From Gymnogyps californianus (taxonomy: Eukaryota > Chordata > Aves > Accipitriformes > Cathartidae): 64,000 bases of DNA. Below are positions 12,101 to 26,369 of the stretch, in pieces (the stretch's first letter is position 1; each line of letters starts with the position of its first letter). Position numbers and translations under genes: made by a program. Location: contig NC_059475.1 of assembly GCF_018139145.2 (NCBI RefSeq), positions 12,324,437-12,388,436 on the forward strand. Direction: 5' to 3'. The notes beneath the pieces were generated by a model. The model was not told where the DNA came from, made no database searches, and was given only the letters and a program-made list of their open reading frames with translations.

Positions 12101-15100
12101 GATGTAATGCTGTAGCCTACTAAGAAAAGCTTAGTGCTACAAGTGGAATGAAATCCAGCATAGCAGTTTGGGGAGCACATATCGGTGCAGTTTGAACAGA
12201 TCTATGGACCAAGGGTGAGTAGATGAGTTCACAAATAATTTCTCTGTGTGAAGTTATCAGGGACATAAGGGCTCTTTAATATTGTAGAAAGAGGGAAAAA
12301 TGAGAACTGAGGGCAGTAAGGTGAAGCCAGAAAATTCAAATGAGAAGTTAGGCATGCTTTTTAACAGTGTGTATGATTAATCAGTGTCAGGGAAGTTGTT
12401 GATTTTCTACCTCTTGCTGTTCTCACTTCAAAGCAGTGTACTTTTCTGGAAGCAATACTTCAGTTGAACAGAGTTGTGGATCTCAATATAGTAATAAATG
12501 GGTAAAATGTAATGGCCTTGACAAACAGGAGTCAAACTAAGAGATCTATTGGTTCATCCTGGCTTTAAATTCTCTGACTCTGTGAAATTTCTTAGACAGC
12601 TTTGGCTTCCTCATCCTAGATTTCATATTGCTTCTTTCTACATTCAGTTTAATGTTTTAAATTCATGCCTGAAGGCCAGAGGTGCTTTTTTTGTTGTTTT
12701 TTAAACACTAACTGGAGGCTGAAAACATTACTGTTTGTCCAAATCTGGAAAAATGCGGAATGATTATATTACCAAAGGAAGACAGAAAAAAAAGAAGGAA
12801 TACTGTGTACCCAACAAAACAGAGGCAAGAATGCAGGAATGTAAATGTGTTACAGGCTGTTATTAGGATTTTGGATGCAAAAATAAAACTTAGAAAAGAC
12901 TGAAGAGTTGAAAAGGCATAATATGATCCAATTTATTTAGACTAGAAATTTACTTCCCTAGATTGCTAAGGTGACAGGAAAAAATTATGAAAAGAATGTA
13001 ATCATATTTGTTTTAAGTCTGGCAGTTTCCACTGAAATGCCTGTCTCTCTATAATAGTTTTTTTGAAGAAAGTGCCTTAGGGAATTACTAGAAAAATGAG
13101 CTTTATTAAGTGTTCATGGCCATCTGAGCTACCCACCCATCCAGTATAAATGTGTTCTGGCAAAACAAGTATTTGTGTTGCCATGGCCTTTCCCATGATG
13201 TTATTTTCTTAAGCAAAAGCATTTTTCTAGCTGAGATCTTAACAAGGACACAGGCAGGGCGCCATGATTCAGTCCTTGAAGAGAAAAATAACGATTTGGA
13301 GGGAATGGTGAAGGAAAGAGACGGTCTTAGAGGGGGTAGAACAGAGGACTTCGATATCTAGTGACTCTTTTGCCCAACAGAAGCAGTGATCCCTTCCACT
13401 AATCACTCCAGTTCTGTGGCAGAGTAGTGCAGCCTTCACCAGCCCTGCAGAAACCCAGTGCTAAGATTCTCCTGTAGCACCCACAGTATAGGAAAAATCT
13501 CTCTTAAAAAGGGCAGCTCAATTGTTATTTGCTGAGCACATCACACGCTTCAGATACAGGCTTCCTCAAATCAGGTCATAGGGCCCTGTGCTGTGCACAG
13601 GTACAGGGACTTTACACAAAAATACGTCCCAAAGGTCTATGTGAATCCATGTGATATATCTGCAAGATTTGAACTGTTCTATATACTGATTTTTTTTTTT
13701 CTTCCTTTGCTCTGCAAAATCACTTAAGGAAGGTCCTGCCTAGGGGTTTCACATTGGTTTCTATCCTCCAGTGAATACTTTTGCAAGTGAAAATGATTGT
13801 GAATTTTACATTGTTTACTGATTTATACTTTGGTTTTAGATTAATATCAAAGTGTTTTATCATAAAAACTACTGAGCTGGTCACATAAGCATTGAACAAC
13901 ATTATTACATAGTATACATCACAGTGACTAAAGCAAAACTAACAGGTGCTTACATAAAGTGCATAAGAACAGGCAGGCATTGAGTCACCCTTTCTCTGCA
14001 TATCTTCCCAAATTCCAGTAATCATCAGTTTGTGATGTAGAGGTCATCTCTGTTCTGCTTCCCTATCACCAAGGGGCCACGAATTCCTTTCTGAAGCAAT
14101 AAAAGACAAAAAAAGAACAGCAGGACCAAAGGCTGGGGCTTAGCTCTCATAGCGTTTCAGTGAGATTTGGGCATTTTCCTTCCTTCAGCTCCTGTGAGAC
14201 AACTCCTCACTCTCAAACTGCTTTCATACCCACGTAGCTCCGCGAATCACAGCAGAACGTTGATCTCACCAGAGAAAGTAACGGGAATGAGGTCCACAAA
14301 TGCTAAATGTAGGTCCAAATTCAGTTAAGTATCTATTTGTAGGAGAGAACGCATTACAAAAAAACAAGTAATGAAAAGTAAAAATAGATTAGGCCTCGTG
14401 GGTCATCTTATCCCCCCAAAATTAATTTTGTTCATAACGCAAACCACGTCATGAGATGGTGAGCAGTACCCCTTCTGTTTGAACCAATGCAGTCCACATC
14501 TCACTGATACCTGAACGCAATACCAATTTAGGAAACAGATCAATTACAGAACTATGGCAAAACAAACAAAGTAACATGGAACATTTTATTTACCTTTAAA
14601 TAAAATTGATTAGGTGGAAACTAAGAGAGCAAATAGCATTTGATAGAAATAACAGAATATGCTAGAACTTTACTCCAAAAAATGTGTAATGTATTCCCCT
14701 AACTGCTGAGACCCATTCAGTCTCATGCTCCTGCATTGAGATTACTTTTAGAAATCCCAGGAACAGAGCTCTACTCAGTCCTCTGGGAAACAATTCCTTA
14801 GCCTACCACCTCACAATAAGTTCTTCCTGTTCAACTCAACATTTACCTGCCATCTCTTTGATCTTGTTGCAGTATCTTCAATAGCTCTTACTTGTTGTCT
14901 TTCATATTCATACCCACTGGAAAAAATCAGAAGATATCTAATTTAAAGCTAAAAATCCACAGAAAGGAGAACTTGAGCGAAATCCACCTTGCTTTATGCA
15001 ACTAATTCCAATGAAATTAAAAGGCTGTTTAGGGGAGGGAAGCAAACTTACACCATTACGTAACACCAGTCATATCTTTGATTTTTTTTAATATGACCTT

Positions 15101-17951
15101 TTGAAAATTAGATTAGAAAGAGAATTCCAAATTAAAATTGAATCAATTAAGTCTCTTGCTCTTGCAATTCAGGAGGGATGTGTCTGATGCATGAGGCAAT
15201 ACTGGAACTGCATATTGTGGGATGGATTTGACTCATGGTCCTAAGTGGATTTAATTGTCACAGTGCGATGTAGGGAGTTTGCAAGCAAGAAAAGGGATGA
15301 CCTGGATAATGATTCTGGAGCAGAGGGAAAGGGGACCAGCTGCAGAGGATGACAAGGCTGCCAGGAGAGCAGCAAGAATCACTCAGAACGTAACATCACT
15401 TAGAGGGAGGCATTTCTAAGTTGATGCTGACAGGAACGTGAGGGAACCAAGAGAGATCTAGAGGCTGGAGATAGGACTATAAATTGAGTTATTTCCGCTT
15501 ATCTGCTGTCACAAAATGACAGTAATTTATAGGTGTACCTCAGTTGTCAGAATTCCCCCAGGTTGCTTGTAAAAACTCTTGAGAGGTGGCCTATTCACAT
15601 GCATTTCCTCTCTTGCAGTTTACAGTCCCTCAAGCAGAAAGTGCTTAATGGAGGTAGTGTTCTCTACTTCAGCTACAGATGGGTGTATTAGTGACAGCTG
15701 CTTCTGGTTTTATCTTTGAAAGGATCAGTCTTCAATTTGAGACTGCTGAAAGAGTGGATATGCATTTAATTCAGCCATTCCTACTACTGAAGCCATAAGC
15801 CCCATGGCTGGGTTGGGCCAGACCATGTGGAATGGCATTGGGAATGGCTACAGTCACTTTTATTGTCTTTGTCTGCAAATGTGAGTAAGCCTGCTTTGAA
15901 TGTGATCGTGGAAGATTAATTCCCATGACTTCAACATCTGAATAGAAAAAAATTAAGATACATTTATATGTGATGGGAAAATTAGGCTAAATTAACCTCA
16001 TGAACAATGAAAGCTTATAAAATAGTCCATCTTCAACAAAATGTTAAAAAACACAATGTAATTGCAATTTAGTTCCAAGTATGTACTTTCTTATTATGAA
16101 AATTAATAGTACATTTAATTAATATGTAATTATTGGGAATGACATGCTTTAGTGAAGAAATAATGATGAATTCCTGAACATTAGAGATAAGTTTTGTGGT
16201 TCCTATGATAAAATATTTTTAGCTGGCTAACATATGAAGGCATTTAGAATTGTCCCAGTTTCTTTAACGGAAAATAATTTCTTTCATGAAATACTTTTAA
16301 ATTATTCTTACATAGCTTGTGGGGAGCTTACTGGGCTTTAATTAAGTTGGAATGTTAATCAAGCACACATATTCCCTAATCTTAAAACAAATAGAAATCA
16401 GCAGGTATTTTGTAACTTTGCAGTATGTTATGTACTTCCCAATATGCATGTGGGATCAATCAGACTCCCAGTTGTCTTCGTATTTCCAAATAAGCTGTGT
16501 GATTCTAAATTTTGATTAAAGAGAGATCCAGAACCTCATTTATTATGTAAATGAACAGTAAGATAACTCTTCTGTTTAGGACTTGAGGATGGGCAGTGGG
16601 AGATGTGGGTTCTAATTCCCAACTGGCCTTATTAATCATGCAAAAGCTGTTAAGAACCAACCATTTCTTTGATGTCATGACGGTTTGTCTGTCAATTAAT
16701 TAGCTGTCCTTTAAGGTCTGTTATCATGGGCCTACATGGAGATGTAAGTGAGCATAAAATGTCCCCTTTATTTCTCTGTTGAGCTTAATCCTACAGGTAA
16801 GAGAGGTAAAGCAGGCTCTGCAGAACTACAAAGGAGGCTTTAGTTCACTTTCCCCAATCATTTACTAAGATCATTGCACTAAAGAGACTTCAGCTTCATC
16901 TGATGCAAGACTGGAGCAGTTTTCTTAGTTTGGGGACACAGACAACTCCGTGTGACTACTTTGTTGAGGGCAGATTACAAAGTGATGATCCAGTCCTAAT
17001 TGTGGGGGTTTTTTCCATCATTAAATAAACTAAGGCTTAACAAAATGTAAAAACTAGATTTAGTCTAATTATAAAACCTTAGTTATAGATGGATACCTTT
17101 AGGTTATGTGGTTGAAATATTGCAAACCTTCTTTATAAAAAGCTTAAAACAATTTTGACCTAGTTCGTGTTTACATTCAGATACTGATGTAAGCTGAATT
17201 GCAATAGTCCAGTTGTATATCTCTTATGTTTTAGATGAGAATGGTCTGGTAATGTATTTTACTTTGAATTAGCATTGAATAGCATAAATTCAACATTTGT
17301 CCACTGCTTTTTAAATGCCAATGCCGATGTATGTTGTAAATAGTCTAAGAACTACTGTCACCATTGATCTGTCACAGAGAGGTATTATTCATATCCCAAG
17401 TCTTTGGAGGAATTAAGTCCTCTGTTGAGATTCATAAACAATATGCTGTTAATTTCTTGTATAGAAATGAAGACAGCTGATAACACCCAACAGTGACACA
17501 GTGGGACTCAGCTTGGAAGTGGAGGCATTCCCAGTGTCTATGACTTGCTTCTTCCCAAGATTGTCACCTTTACTGCAGGGACAGTAGAACTGCATGCAGA
17601 AATGCTCCCAAATCACCACATTCTATAACATTAGCAGAATCAGTCCTGATTTTATAGTGGAACAGTTTAGAAATGGCTGGATGGATTATTCCATTTTCCT
17701 GTTGTGGGAAGCAAAGAGCAATCATAAAGATAGGCAGCTGAAGGCCACCATCAGTTAAATCTGCCTATGTCTGTGAGTTAACACCTTCACATATTAGAGG
17801 GGGCAAATACGAAACTTTAAAGGAAAATACTAACGTTTATCATGGCAACTGGCAACCACTTGTCTGCAGCAAATCAATATAGGTAACCAAAAGTTTGGTT
17901 GTATGTTGAACATTGACTCCAAAATTTTGAAGGGCCAGAGAACTGGCAAAC
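6123..17951. other. Intergenic DNA between LTR copies 1 and 2
   Basis: Nearly 12 kb without a supportable exon. It contains short homopolymers (T at 7,807-7,823 and 9,048-9,059) and the possible MIR relic at 16,590-16,770. The stretch 16,040-16,400 is very AT-rich with repeated AATTAA and TTTAATTAA motifs, a pattern seen in conserved developmental enhancers but also by chance in AT-rich DNA. Confidence 0.55.
16590..16770 (-). mobile_element. Possible MIR-type SINE relic
   Basis: GATGTGGGTTCTAATTCCCA near 16,602-16,621 resembles the tRNA-related B-box part of reverse-complement MIR, and the following sequence loosely tracks the rest to about 16,770. It is weaker than the relic at 41.4 kb and lies beside an AT-rich block with TTAATTA motifs. 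Confidence 0.35.
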
Positions 17952-17956
17952 CTATC

Positions 17957-18557
17957 TGTATTGGGTCTGGTTGGAATGGGGTTAATTTTCTCCATAGCAG
18001 CCCTCATAGCGCTGTGCTTTGTCTTTGTAGCTAGAAAGGTGTTGATAACACACCAGTGTTTTGGCTACTGCTGAGCAGTGCTCCCACAGCATCAAGGCTG
18101 TCTCTCCAACATCCCCCCTCACCCCCAAAGGCCAGTAGGCTGGGGGCGGGCAAGATCTTGGGAGGGGACATAGGCAGGACAGCTGACCCAAACTGACCAA
18201 AGGGATATTCCATACCATATGACATCATCTGCTCAGCAATAAAAGCTAAGAGAAAGGAGGAGGAGCAGGGGGCGTTTGTTAGTACGATGTTTGTCTTCCA
18301 GAGCAACCGCTACGCATACTGAAGCCCTGCTTCCCCAGAAGTGGCTGGACATTGCCTGCTGATGGCAAGTAGAGAATAAATCTTTTGGTTTTCCTTTGCT
18401 TCTGCACACAACCTTTGCTTTTGCTTTATTAAACTGCCTTTATCTTGACCCATGAGTTCTTTTCCATCTTATTTTCTCCCCCCTGATCCTGCTGAGGAGG
18501 GGGGTGATAGGGCGGCTTGGTGGGTACCTGACAGCCAGCCAAGGTCAACTCACCGCG
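17957..18557 (+). mobile_element. Solo LTR, related ERVL-type subfamily (copy 2)
   Basis: A 601-bp LTR in plus orientation, flanked by a perfect 5-bp duplication CTATC at 17,952-17,956 and 18,558-18,562. It shares with copies 1 and 3 the GTTAATTTTC block near its 5' end, the GTTGATAACACAC block, the block around 18,203-18,228 (GATATTCCATACCATATGAC) and a TTAAACTG...TTATCT.GACCCA region, but differs elsewhere, so it is a sister subfamily. It has a TATA-like AATAAAA at 18,238-18,244 and a poly(A) signal AATAAA at 18,375-18,380. It starts TG but ends CG instead of CA, probably a point change. No internal retroviral region is present. Confidence 0.88.
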
Positions 18558-18562
18558 CTATC

Positions 18563-21500
18563 GGACAGATGTTATGGAAATGTTGTGATGAACTTCATTT
18601 AAGTTGGATGTATTTTTATCCCTGTAAAGATCATGACATGGCCAAGAAATGGAAGTGTGTTCTTGTCCAAATTCTGTGTTTGTCCTCTGTGTCTGAAGGA
18701 CTGAAGGATGTTTGCCAAACTATTCAGTTGTTGGTCAGAAGTTGGAAGAGCTACCAGAATATGTTCCCCTAATACTTATGAATTATATGATTTCGAGTAT
18801 CATGTTGCCAGCTTTTGAAATAGTGCTAAGGTATCTAAATGACTAGTATGATCCAGAAATTAATGACATTGTGAATCTAATCAGTTACTGTGAAAGAGAT
18901 CAACTACCTTAGAACATTGTGGTTCCTCATTGATGTTACTCAGAAGATGTTTGTGGCAAGTGATCTCTGATGTCAAACTCTTAGAAAGAATTTGAGAATA
19001 TGGATCACAGATCTCCAGTGCAGTGGTGGATAGTCATCCACACTGATAATGTGTTTGGGATGAAATCTTGTCTCCACTGATGTCAATGCAAGTTTGCAAT
19101 TGCTGCTTAATAATAAGACCATACAGCTGAATGAGGGGGGTTGTTCTTTGGGGTTTTTTGGTTAATTTTGCCCTAAACCAAATTAGCCATCAAGGTGTTA
19201 CCAGTTCTGGGAAACAATGAAATCTCTTGTTCTGCTCTCTGGGATTTCCTGTTATTGCATGAATGAAAAACAAAGAAGACAGGCTCTATATCTTGGAACC
19301 TTCAGAAAGTGAACTGAGGCCAGTGAAAGTGTCTGCTCCTTTCAGGAGATTTTGGTGTGACTATGAGTCTTGGAGATCAGTTTGAGTTCACATACTATCT
19401 AAGAGACAGCAATTATAAAATTAAGCCACTCGAGGTCACGTCAGTGTTGCTAGGCACTAGACAGCCACACTTCTTGGTGCTGGGCCATTGTGCAGAGCCT
19501 GCCTTGGGAGATATCCCAAGGATACCCGCTGAGTATGAAAGGAGCACTCAGCCAAGAAAAGCAGGAAAAAGTGTTCTTCTGAAGTGGGGGAAGGGATACT
19601 GTTTATTTTCTGTTCTTAATCCGTAGAAGTCCAAGAAAGGGAACCAAAAAATTAAAGAGTGGGAGGACTGAACTGGAGGGGAGGGGAGTAAAAGTATCTT
19701 TTTACATCAAGAATGGCCAGAGCAGACCACTATTTAAGCCTTGGAACTTCATTATTCTTGGTCCAGCTGGCAGTCTGTTAGAAGAGTCCTCCTGACTCCT
19801 GGGTATCCACACAAGTTTGGAGAAATGCAGGTTTTCCCATTTCCACTCTTGCAAGAGTAACAATTTCCTTGCCAGAAGCACTGACTAGGGGAAAGCTACA
19901 TATCTGCAACTAGAGTAAGGACAGAGAGCTGAGTTGCTGCTTCAGGAGCCCAGAGGGGACTTCTAGTATGCAGCCACAAAGAGTCTGTCAATGTTGGCGT
20001 TGAAGACAGTTAACTTACTGCATTGTGTCTGTGTTCACAAAGGTTCCCTCAAAGTACCATATTCATCAAAGCCTCTGCTGTAATAAACAAGTTAGATTTC
20101 CAAAGGTTAGCTGCTCTCTGCCAGAAGAAATTGGTTTCTGTCTCATCATTTCCTGCAGAGCTTTCAGAAGCAGGACATAAGCATGCCACCAGAGCCACAG
20201 GAACGGGGTGGTTTGCCTTGCCTGGCAGCCCCTGAAAACGCACGTCCTCCCTGACACTTTTTTGCCTGTTTGGAAACATGTCACTGAAATCTGCTTGCAG
20301 GCAATAGACATTTCTCTTTACTGCTTCAGTAAAAATGTCCATCCTGGCAAAATGCAGTGAGACAAACTACGATGCTGCCTGAAGAAAAGAGCATCAGCCA
20401 TGGGCTTTTTCCAGTGGCCAGTGACAAGGGAAGCAGAGATTACAACTCTCAAGGTGAAGTGAAGGCTTTGCCTCTTCCCTGCCATAGCTGATCAAGGCTA
20501 AAGTGTGCCTTGATATTGCAGTGAGACCCGGAAGTCCTTCTGTCTATTATCTGTATTCTTTTCAGTGCCTTCTAGTAACCAAAAAGACAGGCAAGAGATC
20601 CATCAAATGGCACGTGAAGAACAAAAGAGAAGCATGGGGCAGGAACAGGCACTTTTCTGGAGAAAAACTGAAGATTGTGTGAGATAGATAAACTGAGCTC
20701 CATTTTGTTAATTGTGTTGAATTCAGCAAGGTAAACCATAAGCCTATAACTTCTAAAAATAATATTCTCTATTGTAATATATAGCAGTCTTTATGAACTG
20801 TTATTTCTCTCTTACCACTTTGCCTTTCAAGGCATTTTGAATTTTAAAGTCGTCTGTCCAAGCGAGGGCATATCTGCATGCACCACCTAACCTCTTCAAC
20901 CATGTATATATACATATTTTTTAAGAATTGTATATAGAGGGAAAATAACCAAAATAATAGAAACAGATAGTCCTGGAACTTTAACACAATTTTTTTGGTT
21001 TCCTTGAAAATTATTTGCAGATTTGCTGAACAAAAACATGAGTTCACAAAGACTACAGATTCCTACAAGAGGTAATAGGAAAAAGATTCTAACTTGATGC
21101 ATTTCCCATTTTCTTAAACTTCCAACCAGCTTTTTCCAAAGCTAAACAGTAACACCTAAACACTGGCATACACATGCAGATTTCATTTAGAATTTTCAAA
21201 GGTCAGTTCTGAGCAACTATGTGCTTTGGAAATCCATTTAGGGACACAGATACTGTTCTTAGACAGTAAACAACTGAAGATGGACATTTATGCCTCTAGC
21301 TGAACATTCCACAAACTTATAGAGAAGTTCACGCCTAAATAAGTTTAATATTAAGTATCGTGATACTCTGGGATTCTATACAGTTTATAACTTCTTAGTT
21401 ACATTTTGTTATCAATAAAAGCTATCTTTAACCAGATATGTCATCTCCTAACTACTTCTTTGATCTTCTGCATTGGGCAGTGTTATAGATAGTGTATGCT

Positions 21501-24500
21501 ATTATTTGCATTTATTTTTCTGGATAACTTTTATTGCACAAGGAACCTGTGTTGCTGTTCTATACAAGTATATACAACACACTGTGTTCCCCTACAGACT
21601 AATGAATTCCTGGGTCTCCCCGGAGAACTGATTTCTACAAGTTCTCTAATCTGTGTTATGTCTGGCCTGTCTCATTCTCCTTGCCTATCTAATCCCAGTG
21701 TCCACTCTTTGGGTTTTTGACCCCTCCTGGCTCTTTTTCTTTCAGAGTCTCCATGTTCTCATTTAGAGACTGAAGCCTGGCTGTTTTTAATCCAGACAGA
21801 TAGTCCCAGTTCCCCAACCACACCCCAGCTGTCAGCACAGACATAGGCAACCACTCTGCATGGCAATGTAGCAGAGTGGGCATGAACGACATAGAACTGC
21901 TTGGCTCAGGGACCAGGGATTGCTCCTTGGAGGAGATGACATAATCCATGAAGGTGTAGCCTCTTTGCGTCCACTTGGCTCCCAGGCTCCCCAGAGTATA
22001 CTTGTTTCCTGTTCTCGCCTTAATGTGATTACTGGTAACTATTTCCTTGCCCAGTGAGTCCTACTACTTTACCAAATGAGTGTCAGGGACACAGTAGTAC
22101 AGGAAGAAAACCCTATCTGTCACCAAGCCCAGGAAGAGTAAGGTTTTGCTAAAAAAGGTAACTTATCTTAACAAGTCAGAGAGACAGATGTCCCCACAAG
22201 CTCACAGACTGTGCCATCATACAGACTCAGCTTTCTAATTCTGTAATTACTTAAATATTTAGTCAAGTGCAGCTATATTGCAGAGTAATATCTCCATTTC
22301 TAGGTTATCTGTGTAGCCACATTCTTCATAGGTGGCAGTGAGGCAAGAAAGTAATTGTAATTTAGCATTTGGAAAGTTGGCATATACTTTTATGTCAGCT
22401 TCCCTTTTTAGCTAAATGCTGTTTCGACAATCTTCCATATTAGACATGGATTAAAATAACTTAGAGATTGGAGGAGCTTTTCTGACAGGAGTCAACAGAA
22501 ACAAAAATCCTACCTCTCCACAGTACAAGCAATATTTAAATATTCCAGGCATTTTCACAACGGTTTGAGTTGGAGGAAATCTGGACTGAACACAGACCAT
22601 AATCTTTCTAATGGCATTTCAAATTCGTTGAGCCCATCATTGGCAGTTAGCCAGTTGTCTGACAATATGACAGGAAAGGGGTTAGGTCAGAATGACCTAG
22701 ACACATGCAGGAAAATCATTACCTTCTCAAGGCATTCTGCTTGGGATAATAATTTTGAAACCTACAACAAGGAATGGATCATGTCATAGCAGTGAACTTA
22801 GGAGGGAACACCTGGGCTAATGAGTGCTACAAATGTGCAGAAGTGTTGATACTCCCCTCATTGCTGATACAGAGAAAGAGCCCTAAAAGGCTGAATGCTG
22901 TTTAAGTGGAAAAGCTTGACAGCGTGTGTCTGGGAATGTAGTTGCCTTCTGGCTCAGGATAACACTGTCAGGCAGTACCACAACAGGGTACCAATGTGGG
23001 CTTTTGGGCTCAGTGGGAAACGCTGTGGTTCCAAAGTGCAGTATCACTTTCAGACTGGGAAAGAGCAGCTGTGAGGGATATAAAGGAGCACAGTTACTAC
23101 CAGACTGTGCTGAACAGAGCAGAAGGCTCTAAGGTTATGCCCTGGCCTGAAAACTGCAGTTTCATACAGTTCCATCCCAGCTATTTGAGGGAGAAAAGCA
23201 CTCTGATCAGCCATCTGATCCATTTACTTTTCTCTCTCATGTCTGTGACACTAAATGTTTGAGAGAAGTCCCAAGAAATCCAGAACAAAACAGTGAATGT
23301 GTCATGGTAAGCAAAAATATTTTTCTCCTCCTCTTGATTCCGAGGCTGTGAGCTAAATCATGATGTTTACTTTCCTTTGCCATCCACTTCTGACACATAA
23401 ACAAAGCAACCACTCTTCTGTTGCAATGCCTCTGAGGTAGCTGTAATCACCATGCTGATTGACAGTAATTGGTATTTGCTTTGGTCAGCTTTAAAGGCAT
23501 GCTAATTAAAACTGATCTTCCTACTCACATATTGAAAGAAACATAGTATCTGGAGGCAAGATCATGTTGTCAAGCGTCTGGGGAAAACTTTAGTAAATCC
23601 TCAGGCACCAATGTCTGCCCCCCTCAGAGCTGGCAACAGTAGCCTCCATGCTCCGAAAGAACGCTTGTCGTATTATCTAGGCTCTTGTCCTCTCAATGTG
23701 CATCAACAAAGCTTATTATGCTAGGTAGCAAACCAGCACATATTGTCGATTGGGCATTCGTGTGATAGCCAAAGATATTTACTATTTTTTCTGAAGTTTC
23801 CTTTCTCCAGTACTTCAATGGGGCAGTTTCTTGAACATGCATAACATCCCCAGAGACCTGTAGAATGGGGAATAGAAAATACTGAAATAGGAGGAAGAAC
23901 TAGGGAATACAGCATGCAATTCCTCAGGTGTGGGCTTTAGTCAGGATGCTGGAATCAGTACAGAATGCCTAATACACTCTTTAATTATGGCATGGTTTAA
24001 CGTTGTCTTAAAGTACCTCCAGCAGCCTGTTGCCACCCATGTTAAGTTGGTTCATTTTGGAATCAGCAGAAACTGCTCACCCTTCTGAAGCATTAGTACA
24101 CTGCCTGCTGTGCTGGTTCAGCTGGGTGTTGTCCATTCAGTCACTCACTAGCTACTGACGTTTGATGAGATGAGATTGGAGTCAGAGGCTTCAGAACAAT
24201 AGAATGTCTTTGTCTTGTAACCTCTGTCTGCTCAACAAAAACCTCTGTAAAGACTTCAAGGTGATTTGAAATCTGGCAAAATAGTTTTCAGAGGACTCCT
24301 TGGAGTTTCATAAGATATTACATGCTTTCACTTACAAAAACTTGAAATAGGTGCCAGGAAAACTAAAATAAAGAACTTAAAAATCAGATTAAGTAGATAC
24401 CAGCAAATTTTCCAGGACTTTTCCATCCTTCATTTTCTAACTTGTTAATGCAAATGCTTCTGCAAGAAGGAGGTCAGTACCAAGAAGAAAGTTATAGTGT

Positions 24501-26369
24501 TTGTGTCTTGTTTAGCTTTAATTAATGCTATGTTATTTCATCAGTGTTTTTTATAAACCACTGATAAAAGTAAAGATGTACTTGCTTCAACATCCTCCTT
24601 AAAATGTTGCCAAACTCACATTAAGTATGTACAAAGATTTTATAACTGAAGATATATATGCATCAGTTTATGTATGTTATCATTTGACAGCATTGTCATA
24701 AGATGCTACTTTTAGTGCCACTATTGTCTGCTTTAATTATTTTATTTTTTTGTTATTCTGGCAAATGTGGAACTTGTCTGGAAATATTAAGGTTCTGATG
24801 TAAGTGAGAACTACAACAATTGTAGGTTCCAAATGACTACACGAACTACAAGATGTCTTGGTTAACCCAGATTTACCAGCATGAATGTTAGCTTTTTCAT
24901 TGTTCTGTAATATAGGGCTGTACAAAGAAAATATACTTATTATGTTGGTGTAAGATGTTTTAACAGTTTGGTAGACATTGCATTCCTACTTTCTTTTCTA
25001 TCTTGTATGGCATTGCTGTCTTCCATACCATTTAGTAGCTGCATAATTGTTCCCTTTCAAGCATACAAACAATGAGGTCAACTTGAGTCATGTCAAATAA
25101 CTAGAGCAAATACCACATATGAAACCATTTAAGATAACAAGTCATGTGATCACATATATTACCTCTCGCCTGGATTTTCTGGATCATACTAGAAGTGTGT
25201 TAAAATATACAAAAGCAACAGAGCTTACCAGCTGACTGTTTTGCCTATGATATGCAACTGATGAGCAGTTTATTGCAAAGTATTTGACACAGACAAGCTA
25301 GAATTGAAAGTTACCTTCCTCTAAATCATTATGCTTCTTCTTTAAACTGACCTTTTCAAGGCAAAACCTATGTTTTCCTGCAGAAAATAATATGACAGGG
25401 ATGAAGGTTTAATTTTATTTTAGTGGTTTTAATAACATTCAGCTATGTTACATTTTAAAGCCGCCTAATTATCAGATGTAACATCTGGGATACAGCATCT
25501 ATCAGACTGTGTTTTATCCAAACTGGGCACAGATACAAGAAAGTGTTATTTGTATTTATTAACTGGAACATACAGAGAAAGGTCAACACTTTCCCTATTT
25601 ATCCTTCATCAGCAGAGAGGCTGGTGAGAAAGCAGGGTAAAAGTAAAACTCCTTAATCAACAAAAACTTGTGACTTCAAAAATATGCAAGACACATGAAA
25701 GCAAAGAATAAGCTTCTTACCCATGCATTTTTTTCATTTATTGAGTATCGTTCAGTTCAATTATACTCATAGAGCACATCACAGACCTCTGCTGTTCTTA
25801 ACTGAAGTTGAAAGAAGTGGTTTCTCTCTTGCTACAGTGGTTGACAGGAAGAAAAGTATTAAAACACGGTTCCTAAACAAGCAGCAATTAAGAGAAAGAA
25901 GAACATGGTTAAAATAGTTCCCATTAATATGTTTTATTCCACTCTGCAGCACCCTTGAAGTAGTTAAACTGGTCAGTTGCTTCTATAACCCTCCCAACTA
26001 TTTGTGATAATAGTTACAATTACTGGCCCTTCAATGCAAGTTGTTCTCCTCGTGTCCAGAGATTTTATGAGTCTTTCTTTTTTGTTATCTACACTGCAAG
26101 GCCTCACAGAGAAGAGTTAACTCTCTTCTAACCTTACAGTCCTAGAGAGTTTCAAGCTGCTGCTGGAGGGTGTGTGGACACATAGGTTGAACAATTCTGT
26201 TGGTATCTCTTACTGTGTAGACATGTGTTTCTACACCTATATGCTCTCATTGGCCAGTTTTCCAGTCATCTGCTACAGCACTGGCACCATTCACATTCCC
26301 AATATAGCACAATAGAGTGGCTTTTCTTGCATGGAGGGGATTTTCAACACAGAAGCTTTATTCATAACA
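18563..26369. other. Intergenic DNA, no gene recognised
   Basis: No exon or RNA gene is supported. A piece near 19,055-19,110 (GATGAAATCTTGTCTCC, CACTGATGTCAATGCAAG) resembles an old amniote interspersed repeat that I cannot name with confidence. A hairpin ATCAGTG...CACTGAT lies at 24,540-24,565. The rest is unremarkable. Confidence 0.55.

Noticed and set aside
19055..19110. Piece resembling a widespread amniote repeat (CCACTGATGTCAATGC)
   Set aside because: Similarity is from memory, short and diverged. I could not set ends or a family, so it is only mentioned in the region note.
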